A stretch of DNA of 64,000 nt from Bicyclus anynana (GCF_947172395.1 NC_069110.1:6578127-6642126); one strand, 5' to 3'. Shown: positions 1 to 10,990, numbered from the stretch's first letter. Notes: generated from the sequence alone by a model not told the origin. Program-made: numbers and translations.

Positions 1-999
1 ATTTTCTCAACAGCAATTTGTATCTTCTATCCGTAAAAAATACTATCGATCTGTTTATAATTAAATATAAATAATAAAGGCCTATTTTGGGACATGTTTT
101 TTATTAAACTTACCTTTTTAATTTTGTGGATACGTTAGTATTGGGTACCTTGCCTCCGGGTTAACAATTCGATGGTGTGTATTTGTTATAATTATTTTAT
201 TTATTATGTATTTAATGTACTGTGTAATTATTAGATTTAATTTATATGTTTTATTCGTCATTCTATTGTACGGAATATAAGATTATATCTGCAGCCTAAT
301 TGAAATAAATTAAACTATGTTGTGAAATCGGTTACATTTATTTTATTATTTAAATAATATTTTTTTATAACATATAGGTATGTAATTTCACTATAATACT
401 AAAATGGAATACTCAATAAAAATTTTAAACATTTATTTTCTTGTTCTAGAAATAATTTTATAACTCTTTACAAACAAAAAGCTTTTCTTTAAGCACCCGC
501 GGCACGATAATGCCTATTTATTAGTTCTTGTAAAAGATAACAGTCCGCTTAATAATAATACATTTTTTTTCATTTCTAAGAACTTTGCTTTGCCTTTTTA
601 CTCTAGCATTATTAGAATTTTACTTATATTTTTCTTTTAAGTTCCGACTATACAATAACTAATATGCAAATAAATAAAAGCTGTCTCTATAAATGAGCCA
701 ATTAAAAAAAAGTCTGGTATCTGTTCATCTAGTAATTATTTATACCTACCGTTTTTACTTGACTACAAGAAGGGTTATGTTTTTCGCGCGTATCTTGTAA
801 TTATGTATGTAAGAATGTAAGTATGTATGTAATATTCATTATTGACTCATATCTTCTAAACCGCTGAACGGATATACGTAATTAAGATATCGCTAGATTT
901 TTCTTAATAACCTTAATTTGTTTTTAGATAGGTTAAGTAAAAAAAAACCAACACTACAACTGTGAGACGCTATAGACTTGAGGTAAAAAAAAATTTGCA
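1..999. other. AT-rich intergenic DNA, no gene seen
   Basis: AT-rich with stop codons in all frames. A short imperfect ATGTATGTAAG tract lies near 800-830. Nothing else is supported. Confidence 0.6.
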
Positions 1000-1272
1000 T
1001 TATCATTATCAACTCATATTCGGCTTACTGATGAGCACGAGTCTCCTCTCAGAATGAGAGGGGTTAGGCCAATAGTCCACCACGCTGGCATTGGCAGACT
1101 TCACTCACACATGTTGAGAATTAACGTATAAAAAATTCTCAGGTTTTATGCAGGTTTCCTCATGATTTCCCTTTACCGTTTAAGTCACGTGATATGAGAC
1201 ACTGAAAAGTTGGGGATACGCCTACGCCCTCCGAAATCCGAGGCAGAGGTCCACTGGGCAATCACTGATTAA
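1000..1272 (-). mobile_element. SINE-A copy, tRNA-derived, diverged
   Basis: Reads on the minus strand from a degraded tRNA-like head (CCCAGTGGA box A region) through 'AACCTGCATAA', 'CAATGCCAGCGTGGTGGAC' and 'AGAGGAGACTCGTGCTCA' to the tail near 'GATAATGATAATG'. It matches the intact copy at 2704-3027 with many substitutions and a gap in the B-box region. Confidence 0.75.
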
Positions 1273-1532
1273 TTTTGCATATAACTACCTAAATGAGATC
1301 ATCGATAGGATAGGTCTGAACGCGGAGAAACCTAACATAAGTAAGAAGAAAGTCCTGGCTATTAAAATAGCCTGGTAATGAAAGCTTTATGCCAAAAGGG
1401 TTGTTTATTAACTCATGGGTCAGTGGAGATATGTGTAGGACAGAAATAAATAGGTTGGCTACCCTTTGACCCGAAAACTTGATGAAGTTTGAAAAGTACT
1501 ATGTTGTACCAAAACTTAAATATCTTCTAAGT

Positions 1533-2262
1533 AGCGGTATTTTTAACCGACTTCAAAAAGGAGGAGGTTCTCAATTCGGTCGGTATTTTTTTTTTTTTTT
1601 ATGTATGTACACCGATTACTCAAAGACGCCTGGACCGATTTCAAAAATTCTTTTTTTGTTTGAAACGGTATAGTCCCCATTTGGTCCCATTGCCATCATG
1701 ACAAGATCTGATGATGGAATCCTGGAGAAATTGAGGGGAACTTTCGAAAATTATATGGGTGTCTAGTGTGTTTGTAAACTTTTCCATTTAGTATCTTTGA
1801 GAAATACAAAATTATGAAGGTTTAAAATCGATTTGATGATGGAGTCATAAAACAGACGAGGGAACTCCTTGGCGATTTACAGCAGTTACCTTGTGTTTGG
1901 GCTTGATTAATTTGTATTAATGAGAACTTTCCACATAGATAGGTTGTGACTGTCATTTAGGGGTTTGGTGATGAAGACCAAGGACAATTAAGGAAACTCC
2001 TTAACAGTTTACAGTAACTACCTTGTGTTTGGCCTTGATTAATTCGTATTGCTGAGAACTTTCTACCTAGATGAGTTGTGTCTGTTATTAGGGGTCTGAT
2101 GATGAAGACCAAGGTCAATGAAGGGAACCCCTTGACGGATTACGGTAGCTACCTTGTGCTTGGGCTTGATTAATTTGTATTGCTGAGAATTTTGTACCAA
2201 GATGGGTTGTGACTGTCATTAGGGGTCTGATGTATTCGTTTGAGATGAAATTTTACACTAAA
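1533..2262 (+). mobile_element. Interspersed repeat family D ('CCGACTTCAAAAAGGAGG')
   Basis: Starts with 'AACCGACTTCAAAAAGGAGG', then 'CACCGATTACTCAAAGACGC' and 'GACCGATTTCAAAAATTC'. The same order of blocks recurs at 10615-10990, and the first block recurs inverted near 8100 and 45060. No coding capacity is visible and the family class is unknown. Confidence 0.7.
1858..2232 (+). repeat. 131-bp tandem repeat, about 3 units
   Basis: The block 'ACCTTGTGTTTGGGCTTGAT' and its flanks recur at about 1888, 2020 and 2151, giving a period near 131 bp. Units differ by scattered substitutions. It lies inside the family D element; the second D copy at 10.6 kb shows only one unit-like block. Confidence 0.8.
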
Positions 2263-2272
2263 AATTGAAAAA

Positions 2273-2638
2273 TAATAAAAATTTTAATAAAAAAAATACA
2301 ACCGACTTCAAAACCTAAAAACGTACCCACTAAACTAAAAAGCGAAAAATAACATCATAATATGTTCTACCTGCTGATCAGTATGAAGTCGGTGCTTAGC
2401 CGGTGTTGTCTTAATTTAAGCCATTTCTGACAGGACCACATGAAACAACACTGTCTGCAAAATCTAAATCTATAAGATATGCTCACATGGCTTGAATTAA
2501 TACATCACCGGCTTAGCACCGCCTTCATACTGATCAGCAGGTAGAACATATTATGATGTTATTTTTCGCTTTTTAGTTTAGTGGGTACGTTTTTAGGTTT
2601 TGAAGTCGGTTGTATTTTTTTTATTAAAATTTTTATTA
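2273..2638. mobile_element. Foldback element with arms of about 150 bp
   Basis: Left arm 2273-2425 and right arm 2487-2638 are near-perfect reverse complements. Both hold 'ATACAACCGACTTCAAAACC', 'ACGTACCCACTAAACTAAAA' and 'GCTGATCAGTATGAAG' blocks, separated by a spacer of about 61 bp. The outer arm shares the ACCGACTTCAAAA word with family D. It is directly next to the family D element, so the two may be parts of one larger element. Confidence 0.85.
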
Positions 2639-2703
2639 CTAATTATTAATGTATATCACAAAAAATTACTATAATAATTAAAAATATTATGTACTTAATA
2701 AAA

Positions 2704-3027
2704 GCCGTGACAGCCCAGTGGATATGAACTCTGCCTCAGATTCCGGAAGGTGTGGGTTCGAATCCGGTCCGGGGCATGCACCTCCAACTTTTCAGTTGTG
2801 TGTGCATTTTTAAGAAATTATATAACACGTGTCTCAAACGGTGAAGAAGGATAAACATCGCGAGGAAACCTGCATACCAGAAAATTTTCTTAATTCTGTG
2901 TGAAGTCTGCCAGTCCGCATTGGGCCAGCGTGGTGGACTATTGGTCTAACCCCTCTCATTCTGAGAGGAGACTCGAGCTCAGCAGTGAGCCGAACATGGG
3001 TTGATAATGATGATGATGATGAAGATG
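2704..3027 (+). mobile_element. SINE-A, full-length copy
   Basis: tRNA-derived head with box A (ACAGCCCAGTGGAT) and box B (GGTTCGAATCC). A conserved body follows, with 'AACCTGCATACCAG', 'CCGCATTGGGCCAGCGTGG' and 'CTGAGAGGAGACTCGAGCTC', then 'GGGTTGATAATGATGATGATG' style tail. Pol III promoter boxes indicate a SINE. The (TGA)n tail matches the tail of RTE LINEs in the window. Confidence 0.9.
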
Positions 3028-3214
3028 TAACTTAATCAATTATGACCTCTGTGGTTAGTGCGGTAGGGTTAAAATTGGCTCAACAGTAAAATTTACACAT
3101 GATACATTTCGATATTTAAAGGACAGGGTTAAAATACTAATATAAAAAATACTAATACTAATAATAGCGAAATAGCTTTATGCATTGCATTTGATAAAAC
3201 ACTAGTCAAGAAGA

Positions 3215-3560
3215 CTCATAAGGAGCGATCCATTAATAAATTTAATGTAGATCGATAGTGCTTCATATTAACTCATAGCTCGCTGAGTGACTTTGTGTCA
3301 TGTGGATAAGGCCAATCGTCAGTGTCCACATTTCCGCTCCATACGTCACCACAGGCAAGACACACTTATTAAAGACTTGTCCTCAGGCTTTGGGGTACTG
3401 ACGATTTGAAGACCCGACGCAATTTTCCAAATTCTGGCCAACCAAGCTGAATTCTTATGTCAGCTTCCTTGTCGAAGTTATTCCTACCTATAATTTGACC
3501 GAGATTGTTGTATTCCTGAACAACTTCGATGCTGGCATTATCGATAATTACGGTCATCGT
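3215..3560 (-). pseudogene. RTE-type LINE ORF, C-terminal fragment, frameshifted
   Basis: Minus-strand translation gives EVVQEYNNLGQII, then IRIQLGWPEFGKLRRVF, and after a frame change near 3370 'CVLPVVTYGAEMWTLTIGLI'. The motif order matches the region after the reverse-transcriptase core of RTE LINEs and the copies at 4.4 and 28.5 kb. It is broken and non-functional. Confidence 0.8.
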
Positions 3561-4354
3561 GATGATTTTAAGTAGTAGTTAGTATTACAAGTAAGGGGAG
3601 AACGGTGCTTACCATCTTAACTGACCCTACTGTCATCCTCACCTGCACGCGTCTAATGACGTCAGTGGACAATTGACTACTGTGGTGCTCCCTGCTAGAC
3701 AACAGACGAGGCTCTGGCGACCGATTATTGGCGGTATAGCCATACACCTGATCAGACAACTGATCAGAAGAGGCTATAGTGACCTTGGGTTCCAAATAAA
3801 CCCTAAAAGACCTAACGCAGAAGGCAACGGGAAACCACTGCGACCATTTTTTTCCCATGATAGTTGCAAAGATGAATACAAAAGTTACGAGAAAACGTTT
3901 GCCTCGTGACCCGCGTAGCGACCGGCGCTCTGAGTTTTCCGGGGCTCAGGATGTGGCACAGAAGACGTCGCTCATCGCTGCAACCACGACCACTCTGCCA
4001 AGAGTGTACGATTAAGAAGAAGTATTATGAGACGTTGTTGAAAGCCTAAGATTTAATCTGTGTAAAAATAAGATGTGTCAGTTTGTTCTGGGATCTTGGT
4101 CCAATATATTTTAATTTACTTTCTAGAAATAGTCTCACAGGCGATGCTTCTGCGCTCGCCCATCCCCCCGGTGACGCCGTAGTGGTTCCGCAGGGAGCTA
4201 TCGGCACCTACTCAGACAGAAAAAAAAGAAATAGTTTTTGATTTAAACCGTAGACGGACAGACAAACGGACGGACACGGCGAAACGGTCAAGGTTCCTGG
4301 TGGACTACGGCACCCTAAATATTACATTTTTGGCTTCAGTACCCATTATAACTT
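3561..4354. other. Unassigned sequence, moderate GC
   Basis: No recognisable gene. The patches 3600-4010 and 4140-4210 are GC-richer than their surroundings and may be old transposon sequence. A 'GACAGACAAACGGACGGACA' tract lies near 4255. Confidence 0.4.
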
Positions 4355-4707
4355 AGACTTGGTCGCTAACTATGGGCCTTATAAGTAGGCTCAAAGCTCA
4401 CAGCGGGCGATGGAGCGTGCTATGCTTGGGGTTTCTCTGCGTGATCGAATCAGAAATGAGGAAATCCGCAGACGAACAAACTGAAGTGGCAGTGGGCAGG
4501 CCACATAGTTCGAAGAGCCGATGGACGTTGGGGTCCCAAGGTGCTGGAATGGCGACCCCGCACTAGGTGGACCGAAGACATCAAGCGGGTTGCAGGGAGC
4601 CGCTGGATGCTGGCGGCTCGAGACCGTTTTGTTTGGAAGTCCATGCAAGAGGCCTATGTCCAGCAGTGGACGTCCATCGGCTGACAATGATGATGATGAT
4701 GATGACC
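4355..4707 (+). mobile_element. RTE-type LINE 3' end with (ATG)n tail
   Basis: Starts 'GACTTGGTCGCTAACTATGG' (ETWSLTMGLI-like), runs through 'GGACGTTGGGGTCCCAAGG' and 'AGGTGGACCGAAGACATCAA' (RWTEDIKR-like), and ends 'CAGTGGACGTCCATCGGCTG' followed by ATGATGATG. It is frameshifted. Homologous ends lie at 12490-12746, 28440-28967, 51268-51332 (inverted) and 62360-62417. Confidence 0.85.
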
Positions 4708-4798
4708 CATTATAAAGTACAGAATTTGGAACAATTTTTACAAGTAGTTATAGTAGTATAGTAGGTATCATGTGATGTCTCTCTGCGTATATTATGTT

Positions 4799-5303
4799 GA
4801 CTCTTTTAGGAAAGGTGATACATGTCAAGGTTTTCATCAGATCGTAGAACGTGATAAAATACATATTCAAATACCCTACGTTGTTGTCTCTTTTGAAAAG
4901 ATTTTTTGTTACTCCACGTGTAACTATTAAGCAACTCACTGGTGACATTGATGATGGTGGCTAAAGTTAAGCGTCCACATATCCGCATCCTACGCAACGA
5001 TTAAACGGATTTTTAATTTTACGGTGCGTGCGATTCATGCGATCCGTATGATGCGGATCAGTGGACGCACTTGTATGATCAGTACTACGATCCGTTTGAT
5101 GCAATGCATAATATACTTACGATGCGGATATGTGGAAGCCTATCTTTAGACACCATCATCAATGTCAGCAGTAAGTCGCTTATTAGTTACACGTGGAGAA
5201 CAAAAATCTTTCCAAAAGAGAACAACGTGGTGTATTAGAATATGTATTATATCACTTTTAACGTATCGTAATAATAATTAATATCACCTATCCTAAAAGA
5301 GTG
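4799..5303. mobile_element. Foldback element, about 190-bp arms, family F
   Basis: Left arm 4799-4989 and right arm 5121-5303 are reverse complements at roughly 80%. Paired blocks include 'CTCTTTTAGGA', 'ACATATTC', 'CACGTGTAACTA', 'GACATTGATGATGGTG' and 'CCACATATCCGCATC'. The 130-bp centre repeats GATCCG/GATGCG words. The centre resembles 56390-56590. Confidence 0.85.
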
Positions 5304-5417
5304 TGTATGTGGATGCCTACCTCTACAAGGTCATCAATTTTCCTAATTAGACAAACTTACTAAGTAGGTACATCCCTTTCCGTTTGTAAAATTCGTACTA
5401 AGTACTTCTAGAAATAC

Positions 5418-5571
5418 TATAGCTTGGCAACTTCGTTCGAAACACTCCCGATAGACCGCGCGGGCCGGGGGGCGTGTAGCGATGAATGAAAAGCCTACGA
5501 CTGATGCACCTCACTTTCCCCCCGTCACCCGGATATCATGGGAGTGTCATCAAGGAACTTGCCAGACTGTA
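5418..5571. mobile_element. MITE family G ('TATAGCTTGGCAA' TIR), 154 bp
   Basis: Starts TATAGCTTGGCAACTTCGTT and ends 'AAGGAACTTGCCAGACTGTA'; inner TIR words are CACTCCCGAT and TCATGGGAGTG. The centre is GC-rich (CGCGCGGGCCGGGGGGCG). It closely matches 55220-55376 in a gene intron. Flanking TA suggests a TA target duplication. Confidence 0.8.
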
Positions 5572-5953
5572 CAATGCATATTGGCAGGGTTGACTTAGTG
5601 ACATTATGTTAAGTTCTATTTTTGTGTGTACTTAAATTAGTACATATTTATTTATACACTATCTGAGGGTAACATTTTGCATGTGGTGTCTGCCTGATAA
5701 GGCAACTTAAACGCAGCCTGATCACTCTTGACTACAAACGTAATTTGTGAATGATAGGGAATTTTGCAGACCGTTCCTGATCTTTGTAGTAGGTATACGA
5801 TTAAATCACCAAAAAGGAAAGGTGTTAGTTACATAGCCACATACTTTACATTACTTGGCCGTCATAATATACATAAAAAGTTTAGTCTAGATTCACGCGG
5901 TATTGTTCCGTACGTTTTTTTATATTACACGTCTTAATGAATAAATATTACAC

Positions 5954-6160
5954 ACTAGCTGACGCCGCGCGGTTTCACCCGCGTGGTTCCCGTTCCTGTA
6001 GGAATACGGGGATAAATTATAGCATATAGCCTTCTTCGATAAATGGGCTATCTAACACTGAAAGAACTTTTTAAATCAGACCAGTAATTCCTGAGATTAG
6101 CGCGTTCAATCAAACAAACAAACAAACAAACAAACTCTTCAGCTTTATAATATTAGTATA
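5954..6160 (-). mobile_element. Interspersed family C element
   Basis: Runs on the minus strand from 'ACTAATATTATAAAGC' through (TTTG)n, 'GAACGCGCTAATCTCAGG' and 'CCCATTTATCGAAGAAGG' to 'GGTGAAACCGCGCGGCGTC' and CTAGT. Similar copies at 9105, 57520 and 63252 share this layout. I believe it is Helitron-like and non-autonomous, but the class is not proven here. Confidence 0.65.
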
Positions 6161-6308
6161 GAAACATAGGAGCCTAGAAAGGTAAAATATCTTACCTACA
6201 CTTTTTAATATAAGTTTTATTTCAAACCCAACTCGGGAAAAAACTCCGTGATATCTTAAATTTCATAATTTCTCGGTGCCTACAATAGCTCAACAACGAG
6301 CGAAACTG

Positions 6309-6400
6309 AACTAGCAATTAGCAGGGTATATAGTTCAAAGATCCTATGGAAGTTTAGGATCCAAGGTGTTGGAAGTGCGAGTGCCATCACCAGAAAGCTT
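6309..6400 (+). mobile_element. Degraded RTE LINE remnant
   Basis: 'GGGTATATAGTTCAAAGATC' and 'ATCCAAGGTGTTGGAAGTGC' match, with many changes, the 'CACATAGTTCGAAGA...GGTCCCAAGGTGCTGGAATGG' region of the RTE 3' ends. Confidence 0.5.
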
Positions 6401-6639
6401 ACGCCCCAAACACCATCGATCATCTACTGTTACCCTCTTGATGGACAGTGGACATCAAGAGCACAGAGACATCAGTAGCAAGTGAACCTTGGTCTTCTTC
6501 AGACGACACCTACGTAACTACGTTACCTACCTTAAAGGTTATATGTACGAAACTGAGAATGTTTATGGTTAGTGTGTTAGTTCTGTTGTTTAAGTAACCA
6601 TTAGCTATTATTTTCTTAGTACCACACATAAGAGACTGA

Positions 6640-6957
6640 GCCGTGATAACCCAGTGGATATGACCTCTGCCTCCGTTTCCGGAGAGTGTGGGTACGAATC
6701 CGGTCCGGGGCACCTCTAATTTTTCAATTGTGTGCATAGTTAAGAAATTAAATATCACATGTCTCAAACGGTGAAGATAAAACATCGTGAGGAAACCTGC
6801 ATACCAGAGAATTTTCTTAATTCTCTGCGTATGTGAAGTCTGCCAATCCGCATTGGGCCACCGTGGTGGACTATGGGCCTAACCCCTCTCATTCTGGGAG
6901 GAGACTCGAGCTCAGCAGTGAGCCGAATATGGGTTGAAAATGATGATGATGATGATA
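6640..6957 (+). mobile_element. SINE-A, nearly full-length copy
   Basis: GCCGTGATAACCCAGTGGAT head, GGTACGAATCCGG box B (one change), complete body and a (TGA)5 tail. Confidence 0.9.
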
Positions 6958-7077
6958 CATATGAGACGTCAATTCATAGATAACCATCATGTCATCATCA
7001 AGTCTCTAGACCCTAAGCTTCGTGGAAAGTTGGCAACTCTTCGTTAGATAACCTTAAAGTTTAATCTTTAAGATCGT

Positions 7078-7240
7078 TTTTCTAAGGGTTACGGCGAAGC
7101 TAGGTGACTAGCAACTAGGGAGATGATTTCTTATATTTTGCCGAGGAAAATTAAAATCAATTATGATTCTCCCGGGGATCGAACCCAGGACCTCTGTCTT
7201 GTAAGTCCACTGCGCATACCACTGCGCCACAGAGGCTGTC
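7078..7240 (-). mobile_element. tRNA-headed SINE fragment
   Basis: On the minus strand 'GCCTCTGTGGCGCAGTGGTA' (box A) and 'GGTTCGATCCCCGGGAG' (box B) form a tRNA-like 5' head; an unrelated body follows. There is no cloverleaf with a proper acceptor stem at the end, so I call it a SINE and not a tRNA gene. Confidence 0.65.
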
Positions 7241-7844
7241 AAAAATGAGGGAGTTCTAGCTCTCGACTTTCACTTTTTAACGCATGCGATCTACAAAATG
7301 TACGTAGGTATATTAGTTTAATTAATATTCATTGGATGGCCAAAAATGTCCGTAACTCGAATCTGACCAAAACAAGATCTGGTCATAATGAATAAAAAAA
7401 AACAAAGTGTCACAAACAGTCATTGACATCGGTCTGATTATATTCGTATATTGTATGCACTGATATATTGCATGGCGGCGAAGCAACAAATCGCCTCTTC
7501 GACCATTAATTAGATTCAGTCTCCGATTTGACTTTAGTGTCTGAGGTCACTTTGGTGGAGCTAATTCTACGAACGCTCCCGTTTCAGAATAACTCGAATT
7601 GACCAGACGTGTTATTATATGGTGATTAGTAATCGCTATATTTATTAAAGCTACACGCCGTTTAAAAAAAAAGTAGTTATAGTGCTATGCAAGCTCTAAT
7701 GTCATGTCCTTCACCTATTCGTAGGAAGTTGGGAATTTTTGCTGCAATCTATACGTACTTTAATAGAGATCGAACATATATGTAGGTACTTTGAATAGGT
7801 ACATCTATTATTAGAGTTGTGTAAATCAAGAGCAAGCAGAACAT

Positions 7845-8010
7845 CCTACTAATATTGTAAACGCGAAAGTTTGTATCGATGTTTGTTACTATTTAACGTC
7901 GCAATTACTAAACCAATTTGGCTTAAATTTAAAACGAAGATATATAATACCCTGGACTAGCACATAGCCTACTTTTCATCCCAGAAAAGAACATGGTTTC
8001 CGAAGAACGA
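7845..8010 (+). mobile_element. Family C fragment
   Basis: 'CTAATATTGTAAACGCGAAA', 'GTATCGATGTTTGTTACT', 'CACATAGCCTACTTTTCATC' and an 'AGAAAAGAACATGGTTTCCG' block, in the same order as the complete copies at 23.2 and 27.6 kb. Confidence 0.65.
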
Positions 8011-8342
8011 AGACGGAGGCGTCCGATAGTAAACAATTCATGGATTTTCACGCAGTTGCAAATAATACAAGTTACACAAAAAACATACGTACAGCCAATC
8101 GTAGAACCTCCTCCTTTTTGGAAGTCGGTTAAAAAGTAGTAGTAGATAAGCAAAGACGCAATAAAGAAGCAAGAATAAAGAAGAAAAAAGTAATTTTTTA
8201 AACATTATTTTGAAACGAAAATACAAAACAAACAACAAATTTTTAGATGCAAACAAGAATGTATAAATATATTTTGTAGAATAAATGGACTGTATTATAA
8301 TTAAATTTAAGTGACTAAAACCTGAATATCATAAACTACCTC

Positions 8343-8452
8343 TTCTAAGTAAGCCCGCTTCGATCTTATACTACCAGTAGCATCCTAGACTGCATCCTCA
8401 CCCGACGAGGTGAGATCGCAGTCAAGGGCTAACTTGTCATTAAATAAAAAAA
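8343..8452 (+). mobile_element. SINE-B 3' end
   Basis: 'AAGCCCGCTTCGATCTTATA', 'GGTGAGATCGCAGTCAAGGG' and CTAACTTGTCATTAAATAAAAAAA, matching the 3' part of the copies at 11991, 23450 and 59641. Confidence 0.7.
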
Positions 8453-9104
8453 TCTTCAGATTTCATCAATCGACCAGCTCGCCATGTTAATATAAATAAT
8501 ATCACGGAAAATACGCAAATATACCAAATCTGAGTCTATTCAAACACAGAAGCGGTTCGAATCCAACTTTCAAGATCTTACCAACTTAGCAAGTTAAATA
8601 AAATATTTCGTAAACATCCAAACTGTAGCCACTTCACGGTCCGAACAACAAAATTGCGCGACGTTGTCAAATTTACTAAATGCACCAAAAAAATGCATCT
8701 ACTCGTAGCAACATCGCACTGCCTGCACCCACACAAGTGGAACAGCAGGTGTGAATACGAGACGCAGTGCACACCGACGCATTTCTTGCACCCCTTATGA
8801 AACTTTTCTCAGAAATGCTCCCCACACATACGCACTTTTGCGTTGGTGTGCAATTATCTATTAAAAAAATCCCAGCGCGGCCACCCGGCGCCGGAAAACA
8901 ATAACCATGGGAATAGAAAGACTTGATGTGCAATTTTAACTTTACAAATAAAGTAATATCTACTATTTTATTTATTTATTTAACTAAACTAAAATTTAAC
9001 TATGATATATCGATATATATATATAGATCGATGCCTATACGTAAATAAGGTAACTGAGAGTCATTATTACATAATAACATTTTTGATAATAATCTATTCT
9101 AATA

Positions 9105-9238
9105 TTATAAGGCTGACGAGTTTGTTTGTTTGTTTGAACGCGCTAATCTCGGGAACTACTGGTCCGATTTGAAAAATGCTTTCAGTGTTAAATAGCCCAT
9201 TTATCCAGGAAGGCTACACCCACGCGGCGTCTACTGGT
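9105..9238 (+). mobile_element. Family C element, internally deleted
   Basis: 'CTAATATTATAAGGCTGACG', (TTTG)n, 'GAACGCGCTAATCTCGGG', 'CTGGTCCGATTTGAAAAATG', then directly 'CCACGCGGCGTCTACTGG'. Confidence 0.65.
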
Positions 9239-9713
9239 AAATGTAAAGTGTAGGTAGTAATGATAGGAGGGAAAGAGCGTCAATTAGATATTATGTAAAA
9301 ATAAAAATAATTAAATAAAATAAAATATTTGTCTTATGAAAGCTTATAAATTAAACACTGTTACTGTATTCAATATTTAGTGTGTACTTCAAATCTTTAA
9401 AAAAATTAACAAAAATAAATCAAATAAATAAATAACTTAGACCAGAATAATTTAATTTTACTCAAATTGGTTTTTGTAAATCAACTTTTGTGTATTTAAT
9501 TTAATGATAGGAACATCAATCAATTTTTGCGAAATGCTAACATAATGTAATAAATGCGACCTTGAAGATGATTCGATGTAGATGCCAGTTTTTGCCAAGA
9601 CAGACAGTTATAATTGGTGAATACTATAGCATAGATACATTATGCACCATAACCACATGAATAGCTGTATCAATTTAAAACATAATTTGTTTTATTATTA
9701 CAAAAAATATATA

Positions 9714-9755
9714 CACGTTTAGAAGTGATACACAGGAGTATCTCTTCTAAACGTG
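9714..9755. repeat. Perfect-stem-like hairpin, 17-bp arms
   Basis: CACGTTTAGAAGTGATA pairs with TATCTCTTCTAAACGTG with one mismatch across a spacer of about 8 bp. Confidence 0.75.
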
Positions 9756-9813
9756 ATTTTGCTAATGCTAACCACTCACCATCCGATAAGCCCACATGCT
9801 ACATCGCTGACAT

Positions 9814-9888
9814 CGGATAAAACTGATCGTGTGTCGCGATCTGCATGATGGCGTTCACATCGCGACCAACACACGATCAGTTTTATCG
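9814..9888. repeat. Hairpin with AAACTGATCGTGTG arms
   Basis: GGATAAAACTGATCGTGTG (left) pairs with CACACGATCAGTTTTATC (right), and inner TCGCGAT pairs with ATCGCGA. It sits 60 bp from another hairpin and may be part of one decayed element. Confidence 0.7.
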
Positions 9889-9928
9889 TATGTCTAGCCG
9901 TCAGCGCTGCAGGCATGTGATTTTTTTT

Positions 9929-10232
9929 CGCGGTTACTACACTATTGATGAGTTCCTTAACGACAAAGGTGCTTGGAGGCCATTGGATCAGCTTCCACCT
10001 TCACACAGGAAATAAAACTATAAGAAATTGTAATTTAATTGTTATCAAATGTAAATTGTAATACTGTATGACTTTTTCAAAAGAGCAACTGTTGAGTTTC
10101 TTGCCGGTATCTTCTCAGCAGAACCTGCCTTCCGAACCGGTGGTAGAATCTTTACAAATAGTCAACTGACGTGTCAAAAGTGCTTGTAAACTGAGCCTAC
10201 TTGAAATAAATGAATTTTGAATTTTGAATAAT
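9929..10232 (+). mobile_element. CR1/Zenon-like LINE 3' end (family E)
   Basis: Short open end of a LINE ORF: GYYTIDEFLNDKGAW..., stopping at 10013-10015. A 3' UTR follows with 'TTGCCGGTATCTTCTCAGC', 'CTTCCGAACCGGTGGTAGA' and 'AAGTGCTTGTAAACTGAGCC', and a repeated ATTTTGA tail. The nearly identical region 25525-25800 is inverted. Clade is assigned by the GYY...FL ending and the 7-bp tail repeat, from memory. Confidence 0.7.
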
Positions 10233-10241
10233 GTACAATAC

Positions 10242-10455
10242 ACTAATATTCTATAGGCGAAAGTTAGTGTGTAAGTGTGTAAGTTTGCACCTCCTTTGCG
10301 CTGCGGCTACTGAACCGGTTTGGCTGAAATTTTAAATGGAAATAGATTTTACTCTAGATTTACACATAGGCTACTTTTTATCCAGGAAAAATCCATCGTT
10401 CCCGCTGGATTTTGAAAATCTAAATTCCACGCGGATGAAGTCCGAGTGGTCTATC
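10242..10455 (+). mobile_element. Family C element
   Basis: 'CTAATATTCTATAGGCGAAA', 'CTACTGAACCGGTTTGGCTG', 'AAATTTTAAATGGAAATAGA', 'TACACATAGGCTACTTTTTA' and 'CCACGCGGATGAAGTCCGAG'. Confidence 0.7.
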
Positions 10456-10614
10456 ATAAACGTAAATATAAATCTGATACCCTTTTACAACTGAATTGAT
10501 TTTGATGAATTTTGATAGGTATAATAAGGAATAGTATCTGTATAAATTGTGATTATTAAATAACTGTTTTCTCAAGTGCTTATAAATTCACGATACCAAA
10601 ACATCATCAGGATT

Positions 10615-10990
10615 TTTTGACCGACTTCAAAAAAAGAGAAGGTTATCAATTCGTCGCAATCTTTTTTTTATGTATGTTCACCGATTACTCGAAGACGCCT
10701 GAACCGATTTGAAAAATTCTTTTTCATTTGAAAGGGTATGCTTTTCAATTGGTCCCATAGAATTATGTCAGGATTTGATGATGGGATCTTGAAGAAATCA
10801 AGGGGAACTTTCTAATATTACAGCAACAACTAGTACGTTTTTAATGTTTTCATTAAGTATTTTAAAGCACTACAATTCGATGAAGGTTTGGTGTCAATCT
10901 GATGATGGAGCCGAAGCACAGATGAGGAAACTCCTCAACGCTTTGAAATCGAATAAGTTAGAAGAGGAGGGATGGCTTCATCAAAGACGG
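10615..10990 (+). mobile_element. Family D element, second copy
   Basis: 'TTGACCGACTTCAAAAAAAG', 'CACCGATTACTCGAAGACGC', 'TTGGTCCCATAGAATTATG' and 'GATGATGGAGCCGAAG' align in order with 1533-1870. It lacks the tandem 131-bp units. Confidence 0.7.

Larger units (their letters stand above)
7241..9104. other. Intergenic stretch with small repeat pieces
   Basis: No gene. It holds a family C fragment at 7845-8010, an inverted family D word near 8103-8136 (CTCCTCCTTTTTGGAAGTCGG) and a SINE-B tail at 8343-8452. The 8690-8930 segment is somewhat GC-richer and unassigned. Confidence 0.5.

Noticed and set aside
7180..7240. Possible tRNA gene
   Set aside because: Good A and B boxes but a SINE-like body follows and the same head type starts SINE-B; no complete cloverleaf with acceptor stem was found.
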